NCBI RefSeq assembly: GCF_014196615.1
Contig: NZ_JACIDY010000009.1
Coordinates: forward strand, 95,049-159,048
Direction of reading: 5' to 3'
From: Novosphingobium fluoreni
GTDB taxonomy: Bacteria; Pseudomonadota; Alphaproteobacteria; Sphingomonadales; Sphingomonadaceae
Length of the DNA stretch: 64,000 nucleotides
Position 1 is the first letter of the stretch, and each line of letters starts with the position of its first letter. The position numbers and the translations under genes were made by a program. Below the pieces are notes generated by a model. That model saw only the letters and a list, made by a program, of their open reading frames with translations, was not told the origin of the DNA and did not search any database. This document shows, piece after piece, positions 55,705 through 64,000 of this stretch.

Positions 55705-55746
55705 CTCGTTCTCGTTTCTTCACGGCGCTTTTCTTCACGATACTTC

Positions 55747-55761
55747 GCAGGAAGCGTGCCA
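55747..55761 (-). promoter_or_regulatory. Sigma-54 promoter of the msuE-sfnG-liv-sfnR-sfnB-ssuD operon
   Basis: The minus strand reads TGGCACGCTTCCTGC. It matches the -24/-12 consensus TGGCACG-N4-TTGC at all fixed positions but one. Start of transcription would be near 55735, giving a leader of about 31 nt. Confidence 0.85.
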
Positions 55762-55842
55762 GATGTTAGCTTTCGGAAAATCAACAGCTTAGCGGCGGGG
55801 TGCGGGGCGCGATGCTGGGGTAGGGCCATCGCCGTGCTGATC

Positions 55843-55862
55843 GGGTGTTGCCTCATCAGCAG
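55843..55862. promoter_or_regulatory. Candidate SfnR upstream activating site 1
   Basis: GGGTGTTGCCTCATCAGCAG lies 82-101 bp upstream of the sigma-54 promoter at 55747. A near-identical arrangement, GGGTGTTGCTGGAGCAGCAG, lies 71-90 bp upstream of the promoter at 57089. Shared sequence and spacing suggest an enhancer site for the sigma-54 activator. No binding data exist. Confidence 0.5.
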
Positions 55863-55865
55863 CGC

Positions 55866-57059
55866 TCACGAATAGAACGTTGGCGCGGGGGCGAGGTCGT
55901 TCAGCGCCCAGTCGCCAAGTTCGCGCAACTTGTAGTCCACCGGGTCGTGCGACGAGTGGGTGCGCAGGTTGCGCCAGTAGCGGTCGAAGCCGAACCTGCC
56001 GGTCGTCGAGCGGGCGCCCATCACGTCGAACATGCGGGTGGTGACATCCATCCCGCCCTTGATCGCGGCGACTTTGGCGGTGGCGATGGCGATCGCGGTT
56101 TCGCCGCGCAATTCGTGCGATAGCGCTTCGTCTTCCGCCCAGGCATCGTCGAGCAGCGCGGCGGCGCGATCGTTCAACAGTCGCGCGCCTTCCAGCGCCA
56201 GCCAGAACTCGCCGGCGCGCTCCAGCGCGTAGGGGTCCTGAGACTGTTCGGCCGCCGTCGAAGTCAGCCAGCGCCGGGCCTGAGTGCGCGTGTAGGCCTT
56301 GGTCGCACGGAACGCGCCCTCCGCAATGCCGAGGTAGATGTTGGACAGGATCAACTGCGCGATCAGCGGGCGCAGCGTCGCGAAGACGGAGCCGAGCGGG
56401 CCGGGCGTGAGAAGAATCTCCCCCTCTTCCACCCGGACGCGATCGAACCGCACGCTGCCGCTGTCGGTCTGGCGTTGGCCGATGTTATCCCAGTCATCCA
56501 TGATCGTGATGCCCGCGCGGTCGGTCGGGATCGCCGCGATGACAAGTCGCTGCTGCCCGTCCTGCCTGGCGGAGGCGATCAGCATGTCGGAATCGAGCGC
56601 GCCGGAGCAGAAGCTCTTGTCGCCGGTGAAAGTGCGTGCACCGTCACCGGGCATGCTGACAGTGCGCGTATCCAGAGGGTTCAGCGCATTGCCCCAGAAC
56701 AGCCCACGCCGCGCGGTGGTGCGGTAGGCGTTCTCCCATTGCGGCGCTGATCCGAACAAGCGGACCGTCGCCAGCATCAGATGATGAAAGGCATAGACGT
56801 GGGCGAGCGAACTGTCGGCGCGCGCAATGATGCGCACGGTGTGCATCGCCGTCGCCCAGCCGGCCCCGGTCCCGCCATGAGCCTGCGGTATGGTGAGGGA
56901 CAGCAGGCCGCTGTCGCGCAGGAGGTCGCGCTCGGCCTTGGGCGTACCACCTAGCCGGTCGCGCGCCACGGCGGACTGCTCGAACAAGTCCGCCAGGGAC
57001 GCCGCGGTGCTCATGGCGTCACGAAGCGGCGGATTGGCGATGGCGCTTGCACTCGTCAT
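55866..57059 (-). CDS. Second SfnB-like flavoprotein (acyl-CoA dehydrogenase/DszC fold)
   Basis: The protein has 397 residues from ATG 57059, 30 bp after a sigma-54 promoter. It has the acyl-CoA-dehydrogenase-like fold: LLSLTIPQAHGGTGAGWATA, TFTGDKSFCSGALDSDMLIA, TIMDDWDNIGQRQTDSGSVR and RFGFDRYWRNLRTHSSHDPV. It is homologous to the sfnB product but distinct, and related to DszC-type sulfide/sulfoxide monooxygenases. Its own promoter suggests separate control within the same regulon. The substrate is unknown. Confidence 0.9.
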   Translation of the reverse strand: MTSASAIANPPLRDAMSTAASLADLFEQSAVARDRLGGTPKAERDLLRDSGLLSLTIPQAHGGTGAGWATAMHTVRIIARADSSLAHVYAFHHLMLATVRLFGSAPQWENAYRTTARRGLFWGNALNPLDTRTVSMPGDGARTFTGDKSFCSGALDSDMLIASARQDGQQRLVIAAIPTDRAGITIMDDWDNIGQRQTDSGSVRFDRVRVEEGEILLTPGPLGSVFATLRPLIAQLILSNIYLGIAEGAFRATKAYTRTQARRWLTSTAAEQSQDPYALERAGEFWLALEGARLLNDRAAALLDDAWAEDEALSHELRGETAIAIATAKVAAIKGGMDVTTRMFDVMGARSTTGRFGFDRYWRNLRTHSSHDPVDYKLRELGDWALNDLAPAPTFYS

Positions 57060-57088
57060 GGTCTGAAATCTCCCATGCCCGACCGGCA

Positions 57089-57103
57089 GCAAGCGCCGTG
57101 CCA
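57089..57103 (-). promoter_or_regulatory. Sigma-54 promoter of the second sfnB-like gene
   Basis: The minus strand reads TGGCACGGCGCTTGC, a perfect match to TGGCACG-N4-TTGC. Transcription would start near 57077, about 18 nt before the ATG. Confidence 0.9.
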
Positions 57104-57173
57104 AGCGGCCGTTTGCGCGACATGGCGGTGCGTGGCGGAGATGACCCGACATCGCGCCGCCGAAATGCTGGTG

Positions 57174-57193
57174 GGGTGTTGCTGGAGCAGCAG
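57174..57193. promoter_or_regulatory. Candidate SfnR upstream activating site 2
   Basis: GGGTGTTGCTGGAGCAGCAG contains a short imperfect dyad (TTGCTG/CAGCAG) and sits 71-90 bp upstream of the 57089 promoter. It resembles the site at 55843. A shorter TGTTGCTGG is found at 58265, about 87 bp upstream of the 58164 promoter. Confidence 0.5.
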
Positions 57194-57215
57194 TCGATCA
57201 GCAGCGAAACGCCTG

Positions 57216-58088
57216 TCAAAACGCCTGCAGCAGGCGCACGTTGACCCGGCCGTTCTCCTTGAAGCCGTTGCGCACGTCGATGTCCCGGCCCAGCGTAAGG
57301 ATGACTTGGGTGCTGGCGCTGGGCTTGACTGCGGTGCCGACCCAGAACTTGGTCTGGGTGAAGCCCCGGTTGACGAGGGCGTTCTGCGTCCAGTCGCCAC
57401 CCTCGGCATGCGAAATGCCGCCTCGCAGATCAAACCGACCGCTCAGGAAGTAGCGCAGCGAGGATTGGACCTGGTATCCGACCTTCTGCGTCAGCCGGCC
57501 CCCGGCGTAGGACTTGCCGGTCTTGCCGTAGAACGTGACGTCCGCGCCCGCGTCCCACGCCAGCTTGGGGGCGATGCGAACGGTTCCCGCCGCCTGGAGG
57601 TTGAGTTTCCAGCGGTCCTCACCGGCATTGAGCACGCGGGCGGGATTGTAGTCGCCGGTGGGAAGGTAGAGATACGGGGTCACGCCGAAGTAGGTGTTGG
57701 ACTGAGGCCGGTTCACAAGCCAGACCGGCGCGGCCAGGATGATGTCGCCCACCCCGGTGTTGCGGCCCAGCGACGCACGATTGGCGAGGCCACGCTGCGC
57801 GACCACGGGCACGAGAACCTGTGGCGCGACGGTCAGGCCGGCGATGTCGACGTAATGCACCAGCCTGACGATCGCGACATCGGTGTTGAGTTCGTTGTCG
57901 CCCGGAACCGTGTCGCCATCGACATCCTGTTCGTTGCGCTCCGCATGCTGAAGGTAGACGAGGGCCAGACTGGTGCCGGGCTTGGCGGGATCATAGTCAC
58001 CGGCATCGAGATCGACGGCATGGGCCAGGTTCGGCGCAGCAAGAGCCGCGAAGGATGCGAGCGCCAGGCTCAGGCGATGGTATGGCAT
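57216..58088 (-). CDS. Outer-membrane transporter of the MetA/phenol-degradation family
   Basis: The 290-residue protein has a signal peptide (LSLALASFAALAAPNLAHA) and beta-barrel-like alternating sequence ending NVRLLQAF with a terminal Phe. It fits the Pfam 'MetA-pathway of phenol degradation' outer-membrane family (TGVGDIILAAPVWLVNRP, TPYLYLPTGDYNPARVLN). Such proteins are thought to pass hydrophobic or small organic substrates. Its sigma-54 promoter ties it to the sulfone regulon, so it may admit sulfones or sulfonates. Confidence 0.85.
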   Translation of the reverse strand: MPYHRLSLALASFAALAAPNLAHAVDLDAGDYDPAKPGTSLALVYLQHAERNEQDVDGDTVPGDNELNTDVAIVRLVHYVDIAGLTVAPQVLVPVVAQRGLANRASLGRNTGVGDIILAAPVWLVNRPQSNTYFGVTPYLYLPTGDYNPARVLNAGEDRWKLNLQAAGTVRIAPKLAWDAGADVTFYGKTGKSYAGGRLTQKVGYQVQSSLRYFLSGRFDLRGGISHAEGGDWTQNALVNRGFTQTKFWVGTAVKPSASTQVILTLGRDIDVRNGFKENGRVNVRLLQAF

Positions 58089-58163
58089 GGATGTCTCCGG
58101 CTAGAGGAAAGAGGACCGGGCACGGCGCCTGGCTGGCACCCGTCCGACCTTCCCGGCCCTTGA

Positions 58164-58178
58164 GCAATTCGCGTGCCA
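58164..58178 (-). promoter_or_regulatory. Sigma-54 promoter of the outer-membrane transporter gene
   Basis: The minus strand reads TGGCACGCGAATTGC, a perfect -24/-12 consensus. The leader would be about 64 nt. Confidence 0.9.
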
Positions 58179-58244
58179 GCTGAGACTTTGCAGTTTTTAC
58201 AAAGCCCTGTGCAAATCCGCAGGAGATCGACGCGTCGCGTCACA

Positions 58245-58256
58245 AACAGGCCTGTT
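58245..58256. promoter_or_regulatory. 12-bp palindrome upstream of the 58164 promoter
   Basis: AACAGGCCTGTT is a perfect palindrome centred about 70 bp upstream of the promoter, within enhancer distance. TGTTGCTGG follows at 58265. Either may bind the activator. Confidence 0.4.
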
Positions 58257-58507
58257 GACACGCTGTTGCTGGGAAAGCGCAATGCTCCCTATTTTGAAGG
58301 CATATCGGCTGGATCGTTTAGCTACTTTGCCGAACGACGTTCCTTTTCAGTCGATTTCGCAACTAAATCCGAACAGTCTCGAGCGCCCAAAGAGCCAGAT
58401 CTTCAACACGCCCCGGGTGAGTGTGGGGCAGCTTATCGCTAGTGGGGGCCTGAATCCGGAAGGTGCGCTACGTCCAGCAGCCCAGACGTAGGGAAAAGAA
58501 GCTCAAG

Positions 58508-58581
58508 CTGATGCACGAAGGACCGGTGTTGGCGTGAACGGACGTTCCCAGTCGCGGCGCCGAACGACAGCAAAGTCCCAA
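58508..58581 (-). repeat. Dispersed repeat, family A, copy 2
   Basis: Read on the minus strand from 58581, TTGGGACTTTGCTGTCGTTC continues to about 58508. It matches 10074-10146 at roughly 80 percent. The core GCCGCGACTGGGAACGTCCG is identical in both. Confidence 0.75.
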
Positions 58582-58623
58582 GCGCCCGTGTCCGGCACGT
58601 CCCGGAGACGGGCACCAGTAGAT

Positions 58624-59256
58624 TCAGATTTCGGTGTTCTCGGCAAGGGCAAGCGCGTCCTCCACGTCTATCCCAAGATAGCGCACCGTATTCTCGATCT
58701 TGCTGTGGCCGAGAAGGATCTGGACAGCCCTTAGATTGCCGGTCGCCCTGTAGATGATCGACGCCTTCGTTCGCCGGAGCGAGTGCGTGCCATACTCGCT
58801 TCGCATCAAACCGACCCCAGTCACCCATTCATCTACAAGTCGGGCATACTGCCGTGTGCTCAGGTGCCCATTGTGATCAATGCGACTTGGGAAAACATAG
58901 TCGTCCACTGTGCCGCCACGGCGTTCGAGCCATGCGAGCAAGCTGGCCCGAGCATCTGGCAGCAGCTCGAACTGAACGGGCCGGCCTGTCTTCTGCTGCA
59001 TGACGATTGCCCGCGTCCGAATCTGCCCTCCGCTGACAAGGTCGCCGATCTTAATCTGCACCAAGTCGCAGCCCCGAAGCTTGCTGTCGATCGCCAAATC
59101 GAACAGCGCCCGATCTCTTATGCGGCGGCGCTGATTGAGGTAGAACCGGATTTCCCAAATCTGCTTTGGTTTCAGGGCCCGCTTTGCTCCTACGGTCCTT
59201 CCGGCATTCCAAACCGGGCGCTTGGTGGCGGTGAGTTCTGTTCCAGACATCTCCAT
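58624..59256 (-). CDS. Short tyrosine recombinase
   Basis: The protein has 210 residues from ATG 59256, behind AAAGGAGA. The catalytic domain is complete: Arg in SKLRGCDLVQIKIGDL, HxxR in THSLRRTKASIIYRATG, His in QILLGHSKI and nucleophile Tyr in NTVRYLGIDVEDA. The N-terminal core-binding domain is almost absent (about 30 residues precede the catalytic fold), unlike typical 300-400 residue integrases. Similar short integrases occur in sphingomonads. It lies beside repeat family A and a collapsed ppdK gene. Confidence 0.88.
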   Translation of the reverse strand: MEMSGTELTATKRPVWNAGRTVGAKRALKPKQIWEIRFYLNQRRRIRDRALFDLAIDSKLRGCDLVQIKIGDLVSGGQIRTRAIVMQQKTGRPVQFELLPDARASLLAWLERRGGTVDDYVFPSRIDHNGHLSTRQYARLVDEWVTGVGLMRSEYGTHSLRRTKASIIYRATGNLRAVQILLGHSKIENTVRYLGIDVEDALALAENTEI

Positions 59257-59849
59257 GATCGTTCTCCTTTGGCCACATGGCCATCTGCCAAACGCTTGTC
59301 GGCGAGGATACGCAGGATTGGCTTTGGGGCTCGTGCCGACCAGGTATCGCCGTTCCTCCATGGTGGCGCTAACGACGGGATCCATTGGAACCTGCCGTTC
59401 GATAGTCTCGACGCGCCGGACAGCAGCCCCTCTACATTGCCGCTACGTCGATCACCACGGATACTCTAAGCCGGTCCTTTAAGGATATCTAACTGTCCCG
59501 TTTCTCCATGTCCGATGCGCTATTTCGGGAAAACACAATAGGGAACAGGTTTTGGGAAAGCCTATCCTGTCATCCCCCTGCTTACGCGCCCTGACACGGG
59601 GTGTCTCGCGAGACGTTCCCAATTGAGAATGCCGACCAGCGTCGAAGACGCCTTTTCATTATCAGTCGAACCACATACGATCCAGGCGGTTGTAAGATGA
59701 CCACCTTGGTCGATCCCTACCGTCCAAGACGAACGGGTCGAGGTTCTTTAGAGCGGGCGCCACCCGCACGCTGCATCAGCAGCTACGGCTTGCAGCAAAC
59801 GCTCATCCAGGAACGGATGAGTCAGACCGAACCCGGACTACGTTGCGGG
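59257..59849. other. Intergenic region, no gene seen
   Basis: About 590 bp upstream of the short recombinase gene. GGCCACATGGCC at 59269 is a small palindrome. The stretch near 59520-59580 (GGGAAAACACAATAGGGAAC) is unlike flanking DNA. No coding frame is convincing. A recombinase attachment site could lie here but none was identified. Confidence 0.4.
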
Positions 59850-60148
59850 TTCTAGCCAAGGCTACCTGTGCCGCGACAAGCCGGGTGATCGGCACGCGGT
59901 AGGGGCTGGCCGAGACGTAATCGAGCCCGACCTTCTCGCAAAAAGGCGATCGACGCCGGGTCGGGGAAGGCCTGGCCGTCCTCGTGATAGCGGGTACACA
60001 TCGTCGTCACGATGGTGAAGCCCGGCGGCACCGACAGACCGATCGATGCCATTTCGGCAAGGTTCGCGCCCTTGCCGCCCAAGAGCGTCCTGTCGCCCGA
60101 TCCCCCGTCCGACACCCCGTCGCCGAAGCGATAGACATGTCGCGTCAT
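59850..60148 (-). pseudogene. ppdK: ppdK collapsed to its N- and C-terminal ends
   Basis: ATG 60148 begins a PPDK N-terminus: HVYRFGDGVSDGGSGDRTLL, GGKGANLAEMASIGLSVPPG, then FTIVTTMCTRYHEDGQAFP. At about 59966 it passes directly, in frame, into the C-terminal DPASIAF. After a T5 run (one extra T) the next frame reads FCEKVGLDYVSASPYRVPIT and RLVAAQVALA, the family's C-terminus. About 800 internal residues are missing. The enzyme interconverts pyruvate and phosphoenolpyruvate; this copy cannot. Confidence 0.85.
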
Positions 60149-60250
60149 TGCTCGTTCGCCATGCTCTGCGCGCAGGTGGTCCCGCGTCGGGGTATCTGGT
60201 TCAATCGGCGGTCGTATTTCGTTCGGCACACGAACCGCCGACCGGCCGGA

Positions 60251-61699
60251 TCAAAATCCTTGTTTCACCATAAAGTGCAGCCGTTCGAGCATGCCGCTTG
60301 CGCCGTTCACAAGCTCGCGGTGCGACACGCGCAGCTCGACGCCGAGGTCGAGGCGTGGCAGCGGCGATACGAACAGGTTGACCGCAGTGTCCCATACCTG
60401 CCGCGTCGACAGCGGTGAGGCTAAGGACGGATTCCAGATCTGCTGGAATGACCCCATCCAGGTACTGCGCAGCGTGCCGGTCCAGAAATGGCGGACCCCG
60501 GCAAAGCCTGCAAGCAATGGAACCGGCACGAGCCGATCGTTCACCGTGTCATAGATCGCATCGGCCGCGACGTTGGCGCCGACATAGCGCCCCAGCCCGC
60601 GACCGCCCGTTATCATGAAACGGATATCGTCACCCTTGCCGGTCGGCAGCGGTGCAATCCCGGCCAGCGACACACCATAGCCCTGTGCCGTTACCGCCGG
60701 TCGACCGTTGGCGGGATCGACCCGCATCGATCGGAACAGCCCGGTCAGCGACAGGCTGGCCCCCTTCGCCGACCAGAGCAATTGTCCGGTCAGGTCGGGA
60801 ACGCTGTCATCGTCATTGTCGGTCAGTGCGGGCGCACCGGCCATCGCCGACACGGTTTCCGGGTTCTCGATCGAGGTGGAGATGGTCCACCTGTTGCCGA
60901 CCGGATGACTGTAGCGTAGCAGCATCTGCCGAACCAGCACGGTGCCGTCGGTTACCCCGACGAAATCGGCGGTTTCGGGCAAGGCGGCAACATATTGAAA
61001 GTTGCTCCAGTCCTGCCCGATCGCGAACCCGCCATAACCCGCAACCGCGCGGCGCAAGCCGAAGGTATAGGGATTGAGCGCGCGCTCGCCGCCCAACACC
61101 GCCGGAGCAACCTGAAAGTCCGCTTCGATCAGCGTCGTCAGCAGCTTCTCGCCGATCGGTGTCGCGGTCTGGAACGCGATCCGCGACTGTTTGGCCGACG
61201 CATCGGCAAGAATGCCGGATCGCCGGCCACCGACCGGGATCGATTGCGGCAGCGACAGTTCGCGGCCCAGCGGATTGGTTGCGGTGTCGCCATCGCCATA
61301 GCGGCTGAAGACGAGGTCGCCCTTGATGAAGCCGCTGATGCGAAAACTGGTTTCGCCGATACGGAAGCCGTATCCGGCGGGTAGCGCCGATGGTCCGCCC
61401 TGTGCCAGGACTGACGGCGCACCCGCCGGCCGGGGCAGCGGGTCGGAGGGGCCCTGCTGCTGCTGCGCGGCGGTGCCGGTGGCCGGAGGCGACGCGACGG
61501 CCATGACCGGCGGCGTTTCGCGCGGCCCCTTCGCGGTCAGCGCGCGTTGTACCGTGTCTAGCTGGCGCTGCAACTCGTCCACCTTGCTGCGCAACGCTTG
61601 ATAGTCCGCGGCGGTCTGCGCGGCGGCGGGCGCCGTGCCTGCCAGCATCAGCCCTGAAAGCAAGACGGCACGGGTCGTCCGCTGCCTGAAATGCGGCAT
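60251..61699 (-). CDS. DcaP-like outer-membrane porin
   Basis: The protein has 482 residues from ATG 61699; the frame upstream to 62221 is antisense-like and lies in lldD. A signal peptide (AVLLSGLMLAGTAPAAAQ) is followed by a short coiled coil (YQALRSKVDELQRQLDTVQR), a linker and a 16-strand-type barrel (YGFRIGETSFRISGFIKGDL, then FAIGQDWSNFQ), with a terminal Phe. DcaP-type porins are trimers with a periplasmic coiled coil and admit negatively charged organic acids. Position after lldD suggests lactate entry. Confidence 0.85.
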   Translation of the reverse strand: MPHFRQRTTRAVLLSGLMLAGTAPAAAQTAADYQALRSKVDELQRQLDTVQRALTAKGPRETPPVMAVASPPATGTAAQQQQGPSDPLPRPAGAPSVLAQGGPSALPAGYGFRIGETSFRISGFIKGDLVFSRYGDGDTATNPLGRELSLPQSIPVGGRRSGILADASAKQSRIAFQTATPIGEKLLTTLIEADFQVAPAVLGGERALNPYTFGLRRAVAGYGGFAIGQDWSNFQYVAALPETADFVGVTDGTVLVRQMLLRYSHPVGNRWTISTSIENPETVSAMAGAPALTDNDDDSVPDLTGQLLWSAKGASLSLTGLFRSMRVDPANGRPAVTAQGYGVSLAGIAPLPTGKGDDIRFMITGGRGLGRYVGANVAADAIYDTVNDRLVPVPLLAGFAGVRHFWTGTLRSTWMGSFQQIWNPSLASPLSTRQVWDTAVNLFVSPLPRLDLGVELRVSHRELVNGASGMLERLHFMVKQGF

Positions 61700-61752
61700 C
61701 CTGTATCCCCCCTGTACTGATGGTCCGGCATTCGCGCCGGTGCGGCCTCGCG

Positions 61753-62886
61753 TCAGCGCGCGATGATGGTCGAATCGATACCGGCGATCGTCCGGACCCC
61801 GGTCAGCGCCATCGCGACGCGCATCTCCCGATCGAACAGTTCGAGGAGGTTGGCGACCCCGGCCTGTCCATCGGCGGCGAGTGCATAGATGAACGCCCGG
61901 CCGAGCATCGCGGCATCGGCCCCAAGCGCCAGCATCCGCACGACGTCGAGCCCCGAGCGTATCCCGGAATCGGCCAGGATCGACACCTGCCCCTTTACCG
62001 CATCGGCGATGGCGGGCAGCGCGCGCGCCGACGACAGCACGCCGTCGAGCTGCCGCCCGCCATGGTTCGACACGACGATGCCCTGTGCCCCGAAGCGTAC
62101 CGCTTCCCGCGCATCCTCGACGTCGAGGATGCCCTTGATGACGATTGAGCCTTTCCAGGTATCGCGGATCCATTGCAGGTCGCGCCAGCTGATCGACGGA
62201 TCGAAATTCGCGCCGAGCCACCCGATGTAATCGGCAAGCCCGGTGGCGGCCCCGCGATAGGCGGAGATGTTACCCAGATCGTGCGGCCGCCCGTGGATGC
62301 CGACGTCCCATGCCCAGCGCGGATGGGTGACCGCCTGCAGCATCCGCCGCCACGCGGCATTGGGCCCCGACATGCCGGAATGCGCATCGCGATAGCGCGC
62401 GCCCGGCACCGGCATGTCCACCGTAAAGACCAGCGTCTCGACCCCCGCCGCCTGCGCACGTTCGAGCGCGTCGCGCATGAAGCCGCGATCCTTCAGCACA
62501 TAGAGCTGGAACCAGATCGGTGCGCTCGACTGCCGCTGCACCTCGTCGATCGCGCAGACCGATACCGTCGACAGGGTGAAGGGCACCTGCCTGGCCGCCG
62601 CTGCGCGCGCGGCCTGAACCTCACCGCGTCTCGCATACATGCCGGTCAACCCGACGGGAGCCAGCACCACCGGCATGCCGAGCGACCGGCCAAACAGGGT
62701 TACGGAAAGATCGATGTCGGCAACGTCGCACAAGACCCGCTGTCGCAAAGCCACGTCGGACAGGTCGGAAACGTTATGGCGAAGCGTATGTTCGGCATAG
62801 GCGCCACCGTCGATATAATGGAACAGGAACGGCGGCAGACGGCGGCGGGCCGCTTCGCGATAATCGGTGGTGGCCGAAATAATCAT
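61753..62886 (-). CDS. lldD: FMN-dependent L-lactate dehydrogenase
   Basis: The 377-residue protein has the usual LldD length. The FMN-binding TIM barrel carries [20 protein letters not shown] at the start, [16 protein letters not shown], and the active-site [20 protein letters not shown] (catalytic His). It oxidises L-lactate to pyruvate and feeds electrons to the respiratory chain at the inner membrane. Its ATG overlaps the regulator's stop (ATGA). Confidence 0.93.
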   Translation of the reverse strand: MIISATTDYREAARRRLPPFLFHYIDGGAYAEHTLRHNVSDLSDVALRQRVLCDVADIDLSVTLFGRSLGMPVVLAPVGLTGMYARRGEVQAARAAAARQVPFTLSTVSVCAIDEVQRQSSAPIWFQLYVLKDRGFMRDALERAQAAGVETLVFTVDMPVPGARYRDAHSGMSGPNAAWRRMLQAVTHPRWAWDVGIHGRPHDLGNISAYRGAATGLADYIGWLGANFDPSISWRDLQWIRDTWKGSIVIKGILDVEDAREAVRFGAQGIVVSNHGGRQLDGVLSSARALPAIADAVKGQVSILADSGIRSGLDVVRMLALGADAAMLGRAFIYALAADGQAGVANLLELFDREMRVAMALTGVRTIAGIDSTIIAR

Positions 62887-63662
62887 CGGATCGTTCCCAG
62901 GTCTGGCGCGGCTGCGGCGCGTTCGGTGCGGGCAAGGTCGTCCTCGACCCGTCGGACCGTCGTGCGCACGAATTCGAGATGAACGCCGGCGGCATCGCGC
63001 GCGCCCTCGGCATCACCCGCGACGATCCGCTCCATGATCGCGCGGTGCTGCGCCGACAGCTCCTCGAAAGTGCGCGGCACCGCATAGATTTTTTCGCGGG
63101 TCTGTGAAATGCTGGTGTGGAGCAGCCTGAACAGGCTCGACATGACATGGGTCAGCACCGCGTTGCGTGAGGCATGCGCGATGGCGAGGTGGAACGCGGC
63201 GTCGGCATGCGCCTCGGCGGCGACATCGCCGGCGGCATGCAGCTTCTCCATCGCGTCGAACCGGCGGCGGATACGGTCCTTGTCGACTGCGTCGGCCCGC
63301 CGTGCGGCGTGATAGGCGACGGTGCCGTCCAGCGACTCGCGCACCTCGAGAATGTCGTGGCCATAGCCCGGATTGCCCTCGACCAGCGGAGCGAGCGGTT
63401 CGGCGATCATCGCCTGCGTCCACTGCGCCGACGGTTCGGCGAGGATCGCGCCGGCGCGCGGGCGGATGATGATCCGTCCCCGCGACACCAACCGGCTCAT
63501 CGCCTCGCGCAAGATGTTGCGCGACACCCCAAGCGTTTCCGCCAGCGCGCGTTCGGACGGGAGCCGCGCTCCCGGCAGCAGCTTGCGCTCGGCGATCAGC
63601 GCCTCGATAGCGGCTTCGGCCCGGCCCGATGCGCTGGGTGCTGCGTTCACGACCGCGCTCAT
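62883..63662 (-). CDS. lldR: FadR/GntR-family regulator (LldR-like)
   Basis: The protein has 259 residues from ATG 63662, overlapping the permease stop (ATGA). The N-terminal winged helix is [20 protein letters not shown] at about residues 34-53. The C-terminal FCD ligand domain includes the metal-binding pattern [20 protein letters not shown] and [20 protein letters not shown]. Position between lldP and lldD argues for a lactate-responsive regulator of this operon. Confidence 0.9.
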   Translation of the reverse strand: MSAVVNAAPSASGRAEAAIEALIAERKLLPGARLPSERALAETLGVSRNILREAMSRLVSRGRIIIRPRAGAILAEPSAQWTQAMIAEPLAPLVEGNPGYGHDILEVRESLDGTVAYHAARRADAVDKDRIRRRFDAMEKLHAAGDVAAEAHADAAFHLAIAHASRNAVLTHVMSSLFRLLHTSISQTREKIYAVPRTFEELSAQHRAIMERIVAGDAEGARDAAGVHLEFVRTTVRRVEDDLARTERAAAAPDLGTIR

Positions 63663-64000
63663 GGGATCATCCACGGCACGAGGTACGCCTGAACCGTGGT
63701 GATGATCCCGACCAGCGCGCACAGCGGCAGGCTGTGGCGCACGGTGAAGCGGAACAGGTCCGACTCCTTGCCCACCAGCCCGACGGCGGCGCAGGCGATC
63801 GCGATCGATTGCGGCGAGATCATCTTGCCGGTGACGCCGCCAGTGGTGTTGACCGCGACCAGAAGCACGTCGGTGACCCCGATCTGGTGCGCGGTATTGG
63901 CCTGCAGCGCGGCGAACAGCGCGTTGGCCGAGGTATCCGATCCGGTCAGGAACACGCCCAGCCACCCCAGGAACGGCGAGAAGAAGGTGAACGCCGATCC
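63659..64000 (-). CDS. lldP: L-lactate permease, C-terminal part (5' end outside window)
   Basis: The frame is open from the window edge to the stop at 63659 (113 residues seen). It reads [36 protein letters not shown] and [15 protein letters not shown], the conserved end of the LctP/LldP family, then a final membrane helix [20 protein letters not shown]. It imports L-lactate with protons across the inner membrane. It is the first gene seen of lldP-lldR-lldD-porin. Confidence 0.92.
   Translation of the reverse strand, partial: GSAFTFFSPFLGWLGVFLTGSDTSANALFAALQANTAHQIGVTDVLLVAVNTTGGVTGKMISPQSIAIACAAVGLVGKESDLFRFTVRHSLPLCALVGIITTVQAYLVPWMIP

Noticed and set aside
61700..62221. N-terminal extension of the porin frame
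   Set aside because: It lies inside lldD and is Arg/Gly-rich shadow sequence; the signal peptide starts at ATG 61699.

Overview
The window is GC-rich alphaproteobacterial DNA of sphingomonad type. The evidence is a FecI/FecR/TonB-receptor locus with a STN domain, an IncP-like TraG/TrbI/DUF2274 conjugation remnant, dispersed intergenic repeats and tight ATGA-type gene overlaps. This is inferred from gene content; no rRNA or intact tRNA is present. It reads as chromosome (or a large secondary replicon) built from accessory modules separated by scars: broken integrative elements, decayed IS copies, truncated genes and repeats.

Layout. 1-3.7 kb: a partial methyltransferase with a small coupled gene, then a LysR regulator divergent from an exported metallo-beta-lactamase (MBL) hydrolase. 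4.1-6.2 kb: a two-gene unit of an MBL protein with an N-terminal helical region and a Cys-His-Asp transglutaminase-like protein, of unknown function. 6.3-9.7 kb: a tRNA-3'-end-like attachment site, a P4-type integrase, an excisionase-like HTH gene, a DUF2274 gene, and a traG stub joined to a trbI tail. 10.4-13.4 kb: two overlapping DUF4139 genes. 13.5-14.6 kb: a decayed IS3-family element. 15-21.5 kb: FecI sigma factor, FecR, TonB-dependent receptor, MFS transporter and a CaiB/BaiF CoA-transferase, all on the plus strand. 21.5-23.5 kb: a broken GHKL ATPase gene joined to an IS66 tail, then a lone SDR gene.

24-36 kb: a contact-dependent inhibition (two-partner secretion) locus. It holds a CdiB-like transporter, a 3219-residue CdiA-like exoprotein, a small AT-rich immunity candidate and a translationally coupled orphan pair. 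36.5-39.5 kb: an arsenic operon arsR-arsC-acr3-arsN2(frameshifted)-arsH. 40-44 kb: an exported yellow/MRJP-like protein, a catalase-like protein, a Crp-family regulator and a lone receiver protein.

44-58 kb: a sulfone/sulfonate sulfur-scavenging regulon. One minus-strand operon carries msuE, sfnG, a branched-chain-type ABC transporter (livG, livH, livM, a binding protein with an in-frame TGA, livF), the sigma-54 activator sfnR, sfnB, ssuD and a FAD protein. Two upstream units encode a second SfnB-like flavoprotein and an outer-membrane transporter. Each of the three units has a near-perfect sigma-54 (-24/-12) promoter, so SfnR inside the operon probably drives all three and itself.

58.6-60.2 kb: a short tyrosine recombinase and a ppdK gene collapsed to its two ends. 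60.2-64 kb: an L-lactate operon (lldP partial, a FadR-type regulator, lldD, and a DcaP-like porin).
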